A stretch of 64,000 nucleotides of DNA from Arion vulgaris (GCA_020796225.1 CM036767.1:22388927-22452926), one strand, 5' to 3'. Numbered from the stretch's first letter, positions 8,930-19,339 are shown. Numbers and translations are program-made. Notes: generated by a model not told the origin, from the sequence alone.

Positions 8930-9697
8930 ATACTCCAGATATATAACAACAGCACACAGTCTTCTACTCCAGATATATAACAACAGCACACAGTCCCCTA
9001 CTCCAAATATATAACAACAGCACAGTCTTCTACTCCAGATATATAACAACACAGTCCCCTACTCCAGATATAAAACAACACAGTCTCCTACTCCAGATAT
9101 ATAACAGCATAGTCCCCTACTCCAGATATATAACAACAGCACAGTCTCCTACTCCAGATATATAACAACAGCACAGTCTCCTACTCCAGATATATAACAA
9201 CACACTCCCCTACTCCAGATATATAACAACAGCACAGTCTCCTACTCCAGATATATAACAACACACTCCCCTACTCCAGATATATAACAACAACACAGTC
9301 TCCTACTCCAGATATATAACAGCACAGTCCCCTACTCCAGATATATAACAACAGCACAGTCTCCTACTCCAGATATATAACAACAGCACAGTCTCCTACT
9401 CCAGATATATAACAACAGCACAGTCTCCTACTCCAGATATATAACAACAGCACAGTCTCCTACTCCAGATATATAACAGCACAGTCCCCTACTCCAGATC
9501 TATAACAACAGCACAGTCTCCTACTCCAGATATATAACAACACACTCCCCTACTCCAGATATATAACAACAACACAGTCCCCTACTCCAGATATATAACA
9601 ACAGCACAGTCTCCTACTCCAGATATATAACAACAGCACACAGTCTCCTACTCCAGATATATAACAACAGCACAGTCCCCTACTCCAGATATATAAC
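8930..9697 (+). repeat. 28-34 bp minisatellite, about 25 units
   Basis: Units 'ctactccagatatataacaa' plus 'cagcacagtctc', varying in the number of 'aca' steps and in C/T (agtcccc or agtctcc). Starts directly at the end of Penelope copy P1. Confidence 0.95.
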
Positions 9698-10007
9698 AAA
9701 TCTTGACTGATAAGAACAAATGCTAACAAAGCAGACATATCACAAAGAATGAAAAACTTGGTTGAAAAAGAACAAACGCAAACAATTGAGAAATTATCCA
9801 TAAAGTAAGAACATAATGTTTCAACTTGGACATGGTTTTGAATAAACTCCTCAAGCAAATGATAACCAAGATAATATAATGATTAGTACATTTGTTTTGT
9901 AGACGCCTGGTTCAAGCATCAACTTTTATACTAGCAGTGAAACTTTGTTAAACCATATTCGCTCTCAGGTCTTCCCAGCTTCAAATGAGTATCAGTAAAA
10001 CACTGAT
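9698..10007. other. Unassigned
   Basis: AT-rich interval with no recognisable repeat or coding block. Confidence 0.4.
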
Positions 10008-10258
10008 AAATTCTTCTTCTTCTTCGAGCGCTCACTTGCTAACCACTCTTTGTGATTTGTATGCGATCTCAGCGTAAGAGCGAGTGTACGTTGTGGCAGT
10101 TATGCCCCTACAAGTAGGCCAGCACATCCAATTTCTGCGACGCTTTTAATTTACTAAGTAGCTTCCTCGGCCCCAACCTCGGTCTCTCTTACGACATGTC
10201 TTGTAAGTCGCAGTGTTACTATTCTTTGCTCCCCTTGAGAGCCCCGGCAACACACAGG
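10008..10258 (-). mobile_element. SINE-like element C (copy C2)
   Basis: Minus-strand copy, near full length: GAA tail seen as 'ttcttcttcttcg', then 'actctttgtgatttgtatg', 'acaagtaggccagcacatcc', 'tttctgcgacgctttt', 'tcttacgacatg' and 'agccccggcaacacac'. These blocks define the family and recur in eight copies here. Confidence 0.85.
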
Positions 10259-10287
10259 TGACACTGACAAATAAAGGCAACAAATTC

Positions 10288-10437
10288 AACATTGACAACA
10301 TCTGCTATATTGTGTCACTGATCACAGAAAAATAGCAATATAACATGGTATTTCTTTATTTTAACATTGACAACATCTGCTATATTGTGTCATTGATCAC
10401 ATAAAAATAGCAATATAACATGGTATTTCTTTATTTT
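10288..10437 (+). repeat. 85-bp direct duplication
   Basis: Two tandem copies beginning 'aacattgacaacatctgcta', second copy from 10373, differing by only a couple of bases. It directly follows SINE C2. Confidence 0.9.
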
Positions 10438-10690
10438 ACTTCATTTTATGATAATGGTTTATTTACTTTTACTTTTGTTTGAAAGTAATTAACCTTGTCT
10501 TGACATTGCTATTGGCAGAGGAAAACGAGCAATTTTTCAACTGAATGAAAGAAGTAAAAATTTACTGCAGAAAAAAATAGATCTAAAGATTGACGACAAG
10601 AAATGTTATACGCTGATAATTACATGCCTCAAGAAGATGCACTCAAAATGTGAACATTGACGCAGTTATTAATGGTTGGTGACGTTTTGA
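10438..10690. other. Unassigned
   Basis: AT-rich; may hold decayed upstream parts of the LINE that becomes recognisable after 10690, but no motif is certain. Confidence 0.4.
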
Positions 10691-11108
10691 ATCAAGATGC
10701 GGTTCTTGAGTGTAGAAAATCAGGTACACATACAACAAAGATGCAATAAATCAAATCAAAGGACAAATGGTGTCAATACTAAAAGAGCATTGTTTAACCA
10801 AATATTTCTCCAAACTATCAGTGTCAAACATGGATGCTGACATCAAATGATATAAGAAAACTAGTCACGACAGAGATGAAGTTGCTGAATGAAGACGACA
10901 GAGATGAAGTGTCTACGCAGAATGCTGGAAGTATCAAGGAGACCTGCTTTGAAGGTCAAGACAGCAGGGAAAATGTGGGTACATCATCAGCACTGAATTT
11001 CATCAAGAAACAACAAATTAAATTGGTTCGGCCACATAAACAGATTACCAACAGATGGTGCGTCTCAAAGAGCAATGTTACTCTGATACAGTGGATACTA
11101 TAGTAGAG
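10691..11108 (+). mobile_element. LINE family K ORF2 C-terminal remnant
   Basis: Contains 'TWMLTSNDIRKLVTTEMK' at about 10820-10880, the 'ETWxL..(D)..L.TTEMK.LR' signature that follows the LINE RT domain, then 'FIKKQQIKLVRPHKQI' and 'SKSNVTLIQWIL'. A 20-bp internal duplication ('gacagagatgaagt') disrupts the frame. A closely similar piece is at 15.81-15.93 kb. Confidence 0.75.
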
Positions 11109-11344
11109 TTGATGTTTCGTTTGTGACGTTAACCATAATGTAAGTACTACATAATGACCACCATGATCTCAGTGACTACAGTGTATTATAAAGTAACAGG
11201 AACTCAGTTTTTTTAGTTGATTTTGATATATATTTATTGATGTTATTTTGACGAGGATTCGATAAACACGTCCGTCCATGTCTAGTGTTTACCTTGGGGT
11301 TGGGGAACAGTCATACCTTGTCCTGGTACTGATCCTAGTACAAT
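11109..11344. other. Unassigned
   Basis: No recognisable feature between LINE K and SINE X1. Confidence 0.4.
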
Positions 11345-11512
11345 ACAAAGCAAAATGTCGGCCGCACAAAAGGTGGACCTCAGAGATAACAGAGGAAAAG
11401 AAATACATTGTTTTTGAAGCACACGCAAAAATCCATTCCAGAAATCGCGTCTTATCCTGATGATGTGATGCAAAACTGGATTAGGGAAAAGAAGAAGAAG
11501 AAGAAAATCATT
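11345..11512 (+). mobile_element. SINE-like element X (copy X1), GAA-tailed
   Basis: 'gtggacctcagagataacag', 'gaagcacacgcaaaa', 'gatgcaaaactggattag' and a 'gaagaagaagaag' tail. Homologous sequence occurs at 14.88-15.0 kb (plus) and 22.04-22.2 kb (minus), so this is a dispersed repeat. No pol III boxes seen. Confidence 0.65.
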
Positions 11513-11635
11513 TTGCTATCCTCAGAGCTGCTCAAGTTTTCAGTCAAAGATTATATTTCAATGTGTGCTACATCAGCACAACATATATATTTGTTTGGTG
11601 TACAGAACAAAATGCTTCAACGATCTATCGCTAGA

Positions 11636-12583
11636 ATGCATTTAATACAGACAACATATGCTGTAGATCAATTACTAAAGATATCCATTTAATACAGACA
11701 ACATATGCTGTAGATCAATTACTAAAGATCTCCATTTAATACAGACAACATATGCTGTAGATTAATTACTAAAGATCTCCATTTAATACAGACAACATAT
11801 GCTGTAGATTAATTACTAAAGATCTCCATTTAATACAGACAACATATGCTGTAGATCAATTACTAAAGATCTCCATTTAATACAGACAACATATGCTGTA
11901 GATCAATTACTAAAGATCTCCATTTAATACAGACAACATATGCTGTAGATTAATTACTAAAGATATCCATTTAATACAGACAACATATGCTGTAGATCAA
12001 TTACTAAAGATCTCCATTTAATACAGACAACATATGCTGTAGATCAATTACTAAAGATCTCCATTTAATACAGACAACATATGCTGTAGATCAATTACTA
12101 AAGATCTCCATTTAATACAGACAACATATGCTGTAGATCAATTACTAAAGATCTCCATTTAATACAGACAACATATGCTGTAGATCAATTACTAAAGATA
12201 TCCATTTAATACAGACAACATATGCTGTAGATCAATTACTAAAGATCTCCATTTAATACAGACAACATATGCTGTAGATTAATTACTAAAGATATCCATT
12301 TAATACAGACAACATATGCTGTAGATCAATTACTAAAGATCTCCATTTAATACAGACAACATATGCTGTAGATCAATTACTAAAGATATCCATTTAATAC
12401 AGACAACATATGCTGTAGATCAATTACTAAAGATCTCCATTTAATACAGACAACATATGCTATAGATTAATTACTAAAGATATCCATTTAATACAGACAA
12501 CATATGCTGTAGATCAATTACTAAAGATCTCCATTTAATACAGACAACATATGCTGTAGATTAATTACTAAAGATCTCCAAAT
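11636..12583 (+). repeat. 47-bp minisatellite, about 20 units
   Basis: Very uniform units containing 'atctccatttaatacagaca' and 'acatatgctgtagatcaatt' plus 'actaaag'; only C/T (gatcaa or gattaa) and C/A (atctcc or atatcc) variants. Ends exactly where a LINE L fragment begins. Confidence 0.97.
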
Positions 12584-12775
12584 GTGGCACTGCAACAAAA
12601 CAAGAGGAACTTGTATAGTTGAGAATCATCGTACTGCTCAGACGCAGACAAAACAAGCTGGGCGAAGACAGAACCGACTCTGATCCCAACCTGTGGTTGG
12701 AAACTGTGTTCCAGGATTGAACAGTCACCTCCTCCAGAGAGGTGTAGCAGCATACGTCTGAGGCTGTTGACACCC
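12584..12775 (+). mobile_element. LINE family L ORF2 C-terminal fragment
   Basis: Homologous to 30.55-30.75 kb. 'atgtggcactgcaac' matches 'atgtggcgctgtgac', followed by the basic segment and a zinc-finger-like end with 'NCVPGLNSHLLQRG' in one frame. Frameshifted and truncated. Confidence 0.7.
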
Positions 12776-13027
12776 TCACTTGTGGCTATTATTTTATTTG
12801 TTTAAGAGACACATATAGTATTAAAAGAGTTGATATGGTTTATGCAAATACGTCTTTTTTAAAAATAGATATGTTGTAAGTTCATCTCACAAACCACAAC
12901 CTGGAGGACCAGGAATGCACATGTAGTCTGACCTCCCCCTCTGACCTGTCCGGCTCGAGTAACTTTGTCAGAAACAATGTTCCTGTTGGTATAGCTCTCC
13001 GGGTCACTGAAGTATGCGTAAGAAGTA
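12776..13027. other. Unassigned
   Basis: AT-rich then mixed sequence with no named element before SINE B2. Confidence 0.4.
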
Positions 13028-13363
13028 TCCGATCTCAGTGTAGGTGAGATCAAGTTCCTAGTCCTATCTGAGACAGACGATAAAACGTAGATTCCGTGTT
13101 TAGTTTGAGTACGTAAAAGAACCGTGGCAGTTCAAAATCAGAAGAGCAGGATGGAAAGCCGCTGCTCGGGCAAAATTTCAAAATTCATTAGAAAAGATTT
13201 TAAATAAAAAATTATATCAAAAATATCTTCACAATCTTCAAAATTATACCAGGGACCCTCGCCGGTGATACGGAGTTTGTGTAATGCAGTTGAGATTTTC
13301 CTGTGCAAGAAAGAGATCGGAGCACACATGGTTACTCACCGAGTACAATGATGATGACCCTTT

Positions 13364-13398
<35 letters not shown>

Positions 13399-13416
13399 CC
13401 AATCAATCAATGTAGT
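13028..13416 (+). mobile_element. SINE family B (copy B2), head missing
   Basis: 5'-truncated copy beginning near 'gtaggtgagatcaagttcct', with the family body, 'accctcgccggtgatacgga', 'gagatcggagcacacatgg', 'caatgatgatgacc' and a (TCAA)n tail at about 13366-13410. It defines the complete 3' half of the family, useful for reading the expanded copy at 26.3-28.0 kb. Confidence 0.88.
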
Positions 13417-13504
13417 GAAGATATTTGATTGTGGTTGCTTGTTTCACTAGATTTTGCTCGGCATCTTTGATTGAAAAACTAGGGATGAAGGTTAAAAAAA
13501 AACT

Positions 13505-13845
13505 ACACAAAATCGGATCACTACAACTTCATTAAGATAACTGACCCAACAATGTATTGACATTTTATATTAAATCAGATCACTACAACTTCAGTAAGAT
13601 AATTGAGCCAACAATGTATTGAAGTTTTATATTATGCTACATGGTATAAGTAGCAAGACAAGAAAATGTATTAACTCATTGTGGACCAAACACCACGCTA
13701 CGTGACATTTGGTTGGAAGTCTTTTTTTACCAGGAGCTAAAGGGCATTTTTTATTCTAAAAATAAATGTCTTGTAAAAACATGGCTTTTGCCCTGGTTCC
13801 ACTAATGTCTTGTAAAAACATGGCTTTTGCCCTGGTTCCACTAGA
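13505..13845 (+). repeat. Short direct duplications (about 65 bp x2; 40 bp x2)
   Basis: 'ggatcactacaacttcatta' and 'agccaacaatgtattga' blocks occur twice (13515-13640). 'atgtcttgtaaaaacatggc' plus 'ttttgccctggttccacta' occurs twice (13767-13845). They are in the putative intron or 5' flank close to the signal-peptide exon. Confidence 0.85.
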
Positions 13846-13883
13846 GAGTTGAACATATTGACAAACAGATTTCTAGTACTTAC

Positions 13884-13935
13884 CGTTAACCAACTGTATG
13901 AGTGCCAAGACAAGCAAGAAGAACAGGATATTCAT
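13884..13935 (-). CDS. Signal-peptide exon, probable first coding exon of the channel gene
   Basis: Seen: on the minus strand a pyrimidine-rich tract and CAG acceptor (AG at 13964-13963), a 27-base 5' UTR (13962-13936), then ATG at 13935 and 'MNILFFLLVLALIQLVN', followed by one base of the next codon and a perfect GTAAGT donor (13883-13878). The peptide has an Asn-Ile start, a long Leu/Phe/Val core and a small-residue end ('VNG' after splicing), typical of a cleaved ER signal peptide. Family knowledge: nicotinic receptor genes carry the signal peptide on a separate first coding exon. Context: the donor is phase 1, and the channel-domain exon at 4409-4539 on the same strand can be entered in the matching phase. 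The link between the two is inference; the intron would be about 9.3 kb. An upstream non-coding exon is expected beyond 13962. Confidence 0.72.
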
Positions 13936-14029
13936 GGCGAACTGGCGTGTCGACTCTGAGTTCTGAAATGAATTAGAAAAAACACTTACTGTAATGATGC
14001 ATGTGAACAAAATATAATTATATTTTTAA

Positions 14030-14760
14030 TGTATTGTATTTGACGAATTGTCAAAGCAACATTAGCTTTTAAAAGTCTAAATAAAATATGGAATTGCAAG
14101 TTATATAGTATTAAAACTAAATTAAAAATTTTCAATTCAAATGTTGTATCAGTCATAACATATGCCAGCGAGATTTGGAAAATAACTAAAGATATAGAAA
14201 GCAAGTTGAAGACTGTCCTCTTCTGTGTGAGCTGAGAAGCAACATGTGGCCACACCCAGTCGACCTGAAAACTAAGCTTTGGGAAACCTGACAGACCTGA
14301 AGCTGTCTGCCCAGTTTGTGGTCCACAGTAAATTAAGCGCATGACCAGAGATCGCTGAAGAAGAAGAAGAAGAAGAATGCATATGAAAATAGATGTCTAT
14401 AAATATAATGAAAAATAATGAATATAAAATGGAACGAATTCAGGAGAAGTGATGAAATCAGAGACATGTCTGGTCAACCACTAGTGACAACAGTTATAAG
14501 AAAGAGAAGATGGAGATATGTTTGACACAACTTGAGAAGAAATGATCAAAGAATATTAAAGCAGGCATTGAAGTGGGATACAAAGGGTTCAAGAGAGAGA
14601 GGACAACCTAGACAGACCCTGAAACGAAATTTGCTGAGGCAGGAAATATCGGTCTCAGTTCCATGTAGGCGTTAAAGCGATTTGCCCATGATAGAGCGGT
14701 ATGGAGAAATTGCTTGCATGACCTATGTAACGTATAACGGTGAGAGATGAATTATTATAA
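14030..14760 (+). mobile_element. LINE family D ORF2 C-terminal remnant, split by LINE E
   Basis: 'LYSIKTKLKIFNSNVVSVI' and 'KITKDIESKLN' up to 14210, then after the insertion 'NIKWNEFRRSDEIRDMSG', 'QPLVTTVIRKRRWRYV', 'RRNDQRILKQALKWD' and 'GQPRQTLKRNLLRQE', ending about 14755 ('aacggtgagagatgaattat'). This is the basic C-terminus typical of RTE-type LINEs. Other D pieces: 5.9, 36.25, 42.64 and 57.6 kb. Frameshifts and stops present; RT core absent. Confidence 0.87.
14211..14376 (+). mobile_element. LINE family E 3' end nested in LINE D
   Basis: 'MWPHPVDLKTKLWE' followed, after a one-base shift, by 'DLKLSAQFVVHSKLSA' and stop, then a short UTR and a (GAA)n tail at 14357-14376. The 'W..PV.LK.KLW' and 'FV..S.L' pattern is the very C-terminus of a LINE ORF2. 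Removing it joins 'gcaagttgaa' to 'atgcatatgaaaatag', as in the intact D copy at 42.78 kb. Confidence 0.87.
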
Positions 14761-14879
14761 TTAAATATATTTTTAGTGCCTTTTTTCTTTGAAGCAAAAT
14801 TACAATAATATCTGACTATGGCAGAAAACAGGATAAACCTTACGTTTAGCTAGTCAGCTGTGCACTAACAAGACCGTAC

Positions 14880-15000
14880 ATGTAAAATGTGGACCTCAGA
14901 AATAACAGAGGCATTGAAAAGCACTATTTATAAAGCGTACACAAAAGTTCGATCTAGACATATGACACTGTGAATCAAAACAGGCTTAGAGAGAAGACGA
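14880..15000 (+). mobile_element. SINE-like element X (copy X2)
   Basis: 'atgtggacctcagaaataac', 'tttataaagcgtacacaaaa' and 'cactgtgaatcaaaacaggc' match X1 and, in reverse, X3. The GAA tail is reduced to 'gagaagacga'. Confidence 0.6.
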
Positions 15001-15061
15001 AAATGTGCCCTATGCCAGTTAACAGATAGTTTTGAAGACAACGTTTAGTTAATACACATCC

Positions 15062-15505
15062 AAATCTTCTTCTTCCAACACGCCATAACGACCATTTGTT
15101 AACCAATCTTTGTGATTTTTTTCTATCTGAGCCTAAGAGCGACTGTGCGATTGTGCCAGTTATGCGCATACAAGTAGGCCAGCACATCCGATTTCTGCGA
15201 CGCTTTTTATTTACTAGGGTAGCTTCCTTAGGTCTCTACCTCAGTCGCCTCTTACGACATGCCTTCTAGGTCGCAGTGGTACTATTCTTTGCTCCTCTTA
15301 CGAGATGCCTTATATGGTCGCAGTGGTACTATTCTTTGCTCCTCTTACGAGATGCCTTCTAGGTCGCAGTGGTACTATTCTTTGCTCCTCTTACGAGATG
15401 CCTTCTAGGTCGCAGTGGTACTATTCTTTGCTCCTCTTACGAGATGCCTTCTAGGTCGCAGTGGTACTATTATTTGCTCCCCTTGCGAGCCCAGGCAACA
15501 CACGG
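15062..15505 (-). mobile_element. SINE-like element C (copy C3) with internal 46-bp expansion
   Basis: Minus-strand family C copy. The interior block 'tctaggtcgcagtggtacta' with 'ttctttgctcctcttacgag' is repeated about five times between 15245 and 15480 with almost no divergence, whereas other copies have it once. Flanking C blocks ('acaagtaggccagcacatcc' before, 'gagcccaggcaacacac' after) are single and in place. Confidence 0.9.
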
Positions 15506-15579
15506 GCGAATATACATCCAAATTGATAGTTCTGGTTTTATTTGTCATTGCTGTATATGTTGGATATTTGTGTAGATGA

Positions 15580-15655
15580 TGTCATTAGTTGTGTAGATAA
15601 TGTCTATAGTTGTGTAGATAATGTCTATAGTTGTGTAGATAATGTCTATAGTTGT
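15580..15655 (+). repeat. 21-bp repeat, about 4 units
   Basis: Units of 'tgtgtagataatgtctatag' type, nearly identical. Confidence 0.93.
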
Positions 15656-15717
15656 GAACTCAGTAAATACTTTGGTTTTCATGATACGTTCTAAGCAAGA
15701 AACGAACAAAGATAAGT

Positions 15718-15800
15718 TGTCAAAACAACATACTGAAAAACAACATACTGAAAAACAACATACTGAAAAACAACATACTGAAAAACAACATACTGAAAAA
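15718..15800 (+). repeat. 15-bp repeat, about 5 units
   Basis: 'aaaacaacatactga' repeated; 15 bp keeps one frame open ('KQHTE'), but nothing suggests a real protein. It directly precedes a LINE K fragment. Confidence 0.93.
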
Positions 15801-15804
15801 AGTA

Positions 15805-15932
15805 GGTACAAGACCACCACTGAACTTTATCAAGAAATTACAAACAAAATGGTTCGGCCAGTTAATAAGATTACCAACCTACGATATGCTTCAAAGAGCA
15901 ATGATGTCCAGATACAGTGGATACTAAAGAAC
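15805..15932 (+). mobile_element. LINE family K fragment
   Basis: 'tatcaagaaattacaaac', 'aatggttcggccagtt', 'agcaatgatgtccagata' and 'cagtggatacta' match 10.99-11.10 kb at most positions. It runs straight into SINE C4. Confidence 0.7.
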
Positions 15933-15935
15933 GTT

Positions 15936-16195
15936 CGCCCGTTGGTGCCGGGGTCCGAAGGGAAGAAAATAATAGTACCACTGCAACCTACACGGAATGT
16001 TGTAAGAGACGACTGATGTAAGACCTAGGGACGCTACCTTAGTAAATAAAAAGCTTTATAGAAATCGGATGTGCTTGCCTACTTGTAGGCACATAACTGG
16101 CGCAACGTACAATCGCTCTTAGGCTCAGATCACATACAAATCACACAGAGTGGTTAACAAGTGGTCGATATGGAGTGTTTTAAGAAGAAGACTAA
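15936..16195 (+). mobile_element. SINE-like element C (copy C4), near full length
   Basis: Plus-strand family reference: 'gtaccactgcaacctac', 'agggacgctaccttagtaaa', 'atcggatgtgcttgcctact', 'ctcttaggctcagatcacat', 'gagtggttaacaagtggtcg' and the tail 'aagaagaagac'. No start for a protein. Confidence 0.87.
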
Positions 16196-16310
16196 AGAAC
16201 GACAACAGAAATAACAGAGGTACCTTGCACAGATAGTCTAGTCTAGAAATATATTTACATTATGATGTTGTAAGGCAAAACACTATTAGAAGCAGAACAC
16301 AAGGAAGAAA
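16196..16310. other. Spacer
   Basis: Short interval between SINE C4 and the 27-bp array; no feature. Confidence 0.4.
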
Positions 16311-18064
16311 AGAACAGTTGAGGGCAGTAGAAGAAAAAGAACAGTTGAGGGCAGTAGAAGAAAAAGAACAGTTGAGGGCAGTAGAAGAAAAAGAACAGTT
16401 GAGGGCAGTGGAAGAACAAGAACAGTTGAGGGCAGTAGAAGAAAAAGAACAGTTGAGGGCAGTGGAAGAAAAAGAACAATTGAGGGCAGTGGAAGAAAAA
16501 GAACAATTGAGGGCAGTAGAAGAAAAAGAACAGTTGAGGGCAGTAGAAGAAAAAGAACAGTTGAGGGCAGTAGAAGAAAAAGAACAGTTGAGGGCAGTAG
16601 AAGAAAAAGAACAGTTGAGGGCAGTAGAAGAAAAGAACAGTTGAGGGCAGTAGAAGAAAAGAACAGTTGAGGGCAGTGGAAGAAAAAGAACAGTTGAGGG
16701 CAGTGGAAGAAAAAGAACAATTGAGGGCAGTGAAGAAAAGAACAGTTGAGGGCAGTAGAAGAAAAAGAACAGTTGAGGGCAGTAGAAGAAAAAGAACAGT
16801 TGAGGGCAGTAGAAGAAAAGAACAGTTGAGGGCAGTGGAAGAAAAAGAACAGTTGAGGGCAGTGGAAGAAAAAGAACAATTGAGGGCAGTGAAGAAAAGA
16901 ACAGTTGAGGGCAGGGAAGAAAAGAACAGTTGAGGGCAGTAGAAGAAAAAGAACAGTTGAGGGCAGTAGAAGAAAAGAACAGTTGAGGGCAGTGAAGAAA
17001 AAGAACAGTTGAGGGCAGTGGAAGAAAAGAACAGTTGAGGGCAGTGGAAGAAAAGAACAATTGAGGGCAGTGAAGAACAAGAACAGTTGAGGGCAGTAGA
17101 AGAAAAAGAACAGTTGAGGGCAGTAGAAGAAAAAGAACAGTTGAGGGCAGTGGAAGAACAAGAACAGTTGAGGGCAGTGGAAGAAAAAACAGTTGAGGGC
17201 AGTGGAAGAAAAGAACATTGAGGGCAGTGGAAGAAAAAGAACAGTTGAGGGCAGTGGAAGAAAAAGAACAATTGAGGGCAGTGGAAGAAAAAGAACAGTT
17301 GAGGGCAGTGGAAGAACAAGAACAGTTGAGGGCAGTGAAGAAAAAACATTGGCAGAGAAAGAACAGTTGAGGGCAGTGGAAGAAAAAGAACAGTTGAGGG
17401 CAGTGGAAGAACAAGAACAGTTGAGGGCAGTGGAAGAACAAGAACAGTTGAGGGCAGTGGAAGAAAAGAAAAAGTTGAGGGCAGTGGAAGAAAAAGAACA
17501 ATTGAGGGCAGTGGAAGAACAAGAACAGTTGAGGGCAGTGAAGAAAAGAACAGTTGAGGGCAGTAGAAGAAAAAGAACAGTTGAGGGCAGTGGAAGAACA
17601 AGAACAGTTGAGGGCAGTGGAAGAAAAAGAACAATTGAGGGCAGTGGAAGAAAAGAACAATTGAGGGCAGTGGAAGAACAGACAGGAAAAGAACAGTTGA
17701 GGGCAGTGGAAGAAAAGAACAGTTGAGGGCAGTGGAAGAAAGAGACAGTTGAGAGACAGTGAGGCAGGAAGAAAAGAACAGTTGAGGGCAGTAGAAGAAA
17801 AAGAACAGTTGAGGGCAGTGGAAGAAGAACAGTTGAGGGGGAAGAAAAGAACAGTTGAGGGCAGTGGAAGAAAAAGAACAGTTGAGGGCAGTGGAAAAAG
17901 AACAGTGGAAGAAAAATAACAGTTGAGGGCAGTGGAAGAAGAACAGTTGAGGGCAGTGGAAGAAAAAGAACAGTTGAGGGCAGTGGAAGAAAAAACAGTT
18001 GAGGCAGTGGAAGAAAAGAACAGTTGAGGGCAGTGGAAGAAGAACAGTTGAGGGCAGTGGAAGA
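16311..18064 (+). repeat. 27-bp minisatellite, about 65 units
   Basis: Units of 'gaacagttgagggcagtaga' plus 'agaaaaa', with A/G (agtaga or agtgga) and A/C (gaaaaa or gaacaa) variants. Units in 16.31-16.64 kb are regular; later ones gain 1-3 base losses and become ragged towards 18.06 kb. Long open frames on both strands (about 660 codons on the minus strand) are a by-product of the 27-bp period. Confidence 0.97.
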
Positions 18065-18289
18065 ATAAGACAAATAACAGTATGAACTGGTAGCATCAAT
18101 GATTGACCAGGAAAACTCTTGAAGAAAGTGATCTTTGCAAAGCCAAGTATTGTGATTTTGGTCCCTGTGCACATTTGAGTCTGTTGTAATGAATAAGCTG
18201 ATAGATCGACTGACATGGCTACGATACCAGAGGGAACCGCAATAGACCGAAATAACATTCTTAATGCATTGAGATGGCATTTACAAACG
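18065..18289. other. Unassigned
   Basis: No recognised feature between two arrays. Confidence 0.4.
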
Positions 18290-18585
18290 GTGGAGTTTTA
18301 TGGTTGTGAATCTCAATCACTGACAAGATTGAGAGCTTTTATGGTTGTGAATCTCAATCACTGACAAGATTGAGAGCATTTATGGTTGTGAATCTCAGTC
18401 ACTGACAAGATTGAGAGCTTTTATGGTTGTGAATCTCAGTCACTGACAAGATTGAGAGCTTTTATAGTTGTGAATCTCAGTCACTGACCAGATTGAGAGG
18501 TTTTATGGTTGTGAATCTCAGTCACTGACCAGATTGAGAGGTTTCATGGTTGTGAATCTCAGTCACTGACCAGATTGAGAGAGAT
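18290..18585 (+). repeat. 41-bp repeat, about 7 units
   Basis: Units contain 'tttatggttgtgaatctcag' and 'tcactgacaagattgagagc'; A/G and G/C variants increase downstream. Confidence 0.95.
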
Positions 18586-18659
18586 GGGTGTCAATATTGG
18601 TACACCCTGAAAAAGCGACATACCAAATATGCAGAAAGATTGAATTAATAAACATCGAG

Positions 18660-19290
18660 CTGGTCTCAATGGTGAAGTGGTGAAGTGGTGAAGTGGTGAA
18701 GTAGTGAAGTGGTAAAGTAGTGAAGTAGTGAAGTAGTGAAGTAGTGAAGTGGTGAAGTAGTGAAGTAGTGAAGTGGTGAAGTAGTGAAGTGGTGAAGTAG
18801 TGAAGTGGTGAAGTAGTGAAGTGGTGAAGTAGTGAAGTGGTGAAGTAGTGAAGGGTGAAGTAAAGGGGAAGTGGGGGAAGTAGTGAAGTAGTGAAGTGCT
18901 GAAGTAGTGAAGTAGTGAAGTGGTGAAGTGGTGAAGTGGTGAAGTGGGGAAGTGGTGAAGTGGTGAACTCGTTTGCCTGTTATACTGAAGTTTGTGGGTT
19001 CGAATCCAGACCGACACACATGTGAATTTTCTTCATTCGCTCCCTAATATTCTTGCTGGAGCTACGGAGTTCGTGCTTTGTGCAATGCTCTCGGTAGATG
19101 GCATGTCATTGCTGCCGACAGAGGCGGAGCCATATGGGGAAACAAAATACAATGAATTTAATACTTTGCGTTTTGGACATTTTTTTTGGAATAGGTGTGT
19201 TGGGCCGCTGGACGCTGCTGGATTTGTTGAGGCGGGTATCGGAGCACATATTGACATGTCCGGAATGCTATGATGATAATCCTCATATAA
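18660..19290 (+). mobile_element. SINE family A (copy A2) with expanded A-box array
   Basis: The head begins 'ctggtctcaatggtgaagtg', aligning with 'ggtctctgtggctaagtgg' of A1 and A3. The A-box octamer is then repeated from 18668 to about 18966 as 'gaagtggt' and 'gaagtagt' units before the SINE resumes with 'ctcgtttgcctgttatac', the B box GGTTCGAATCC (18997-19007) and the family A body ('gctggagctacggagttcgt', 'ggagccatatgggg'). The end (19230-19285) has 'cggagcacat' and 'atgatgataat', a tail also seen in family B. Confidence 0.85.
18668..18966 (+). repeat. 8/16-bp array inside SINE A2
   Basis: About 36 octamers, mostly an alternating 'gaagtggt' and 'gaagtagt' pair, with one irregular spot near 18850-18880. 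It lies exactly where the SINE A box should be. Confidence 0.95.
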
Positions 19291-19339
19291 CTCATAATTG
19301 ATATGTTTTGATTCCATCTTAGAACCCTACGACCTTACG

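Noticed and set aside
16255..18280. 660-codon minus-strand frames over the 27-bp array
   Set aside because: Two overlapping frames of the same strand are open for the same reason (27-bp period, no stop); frequent non-triplet indels shift between them.
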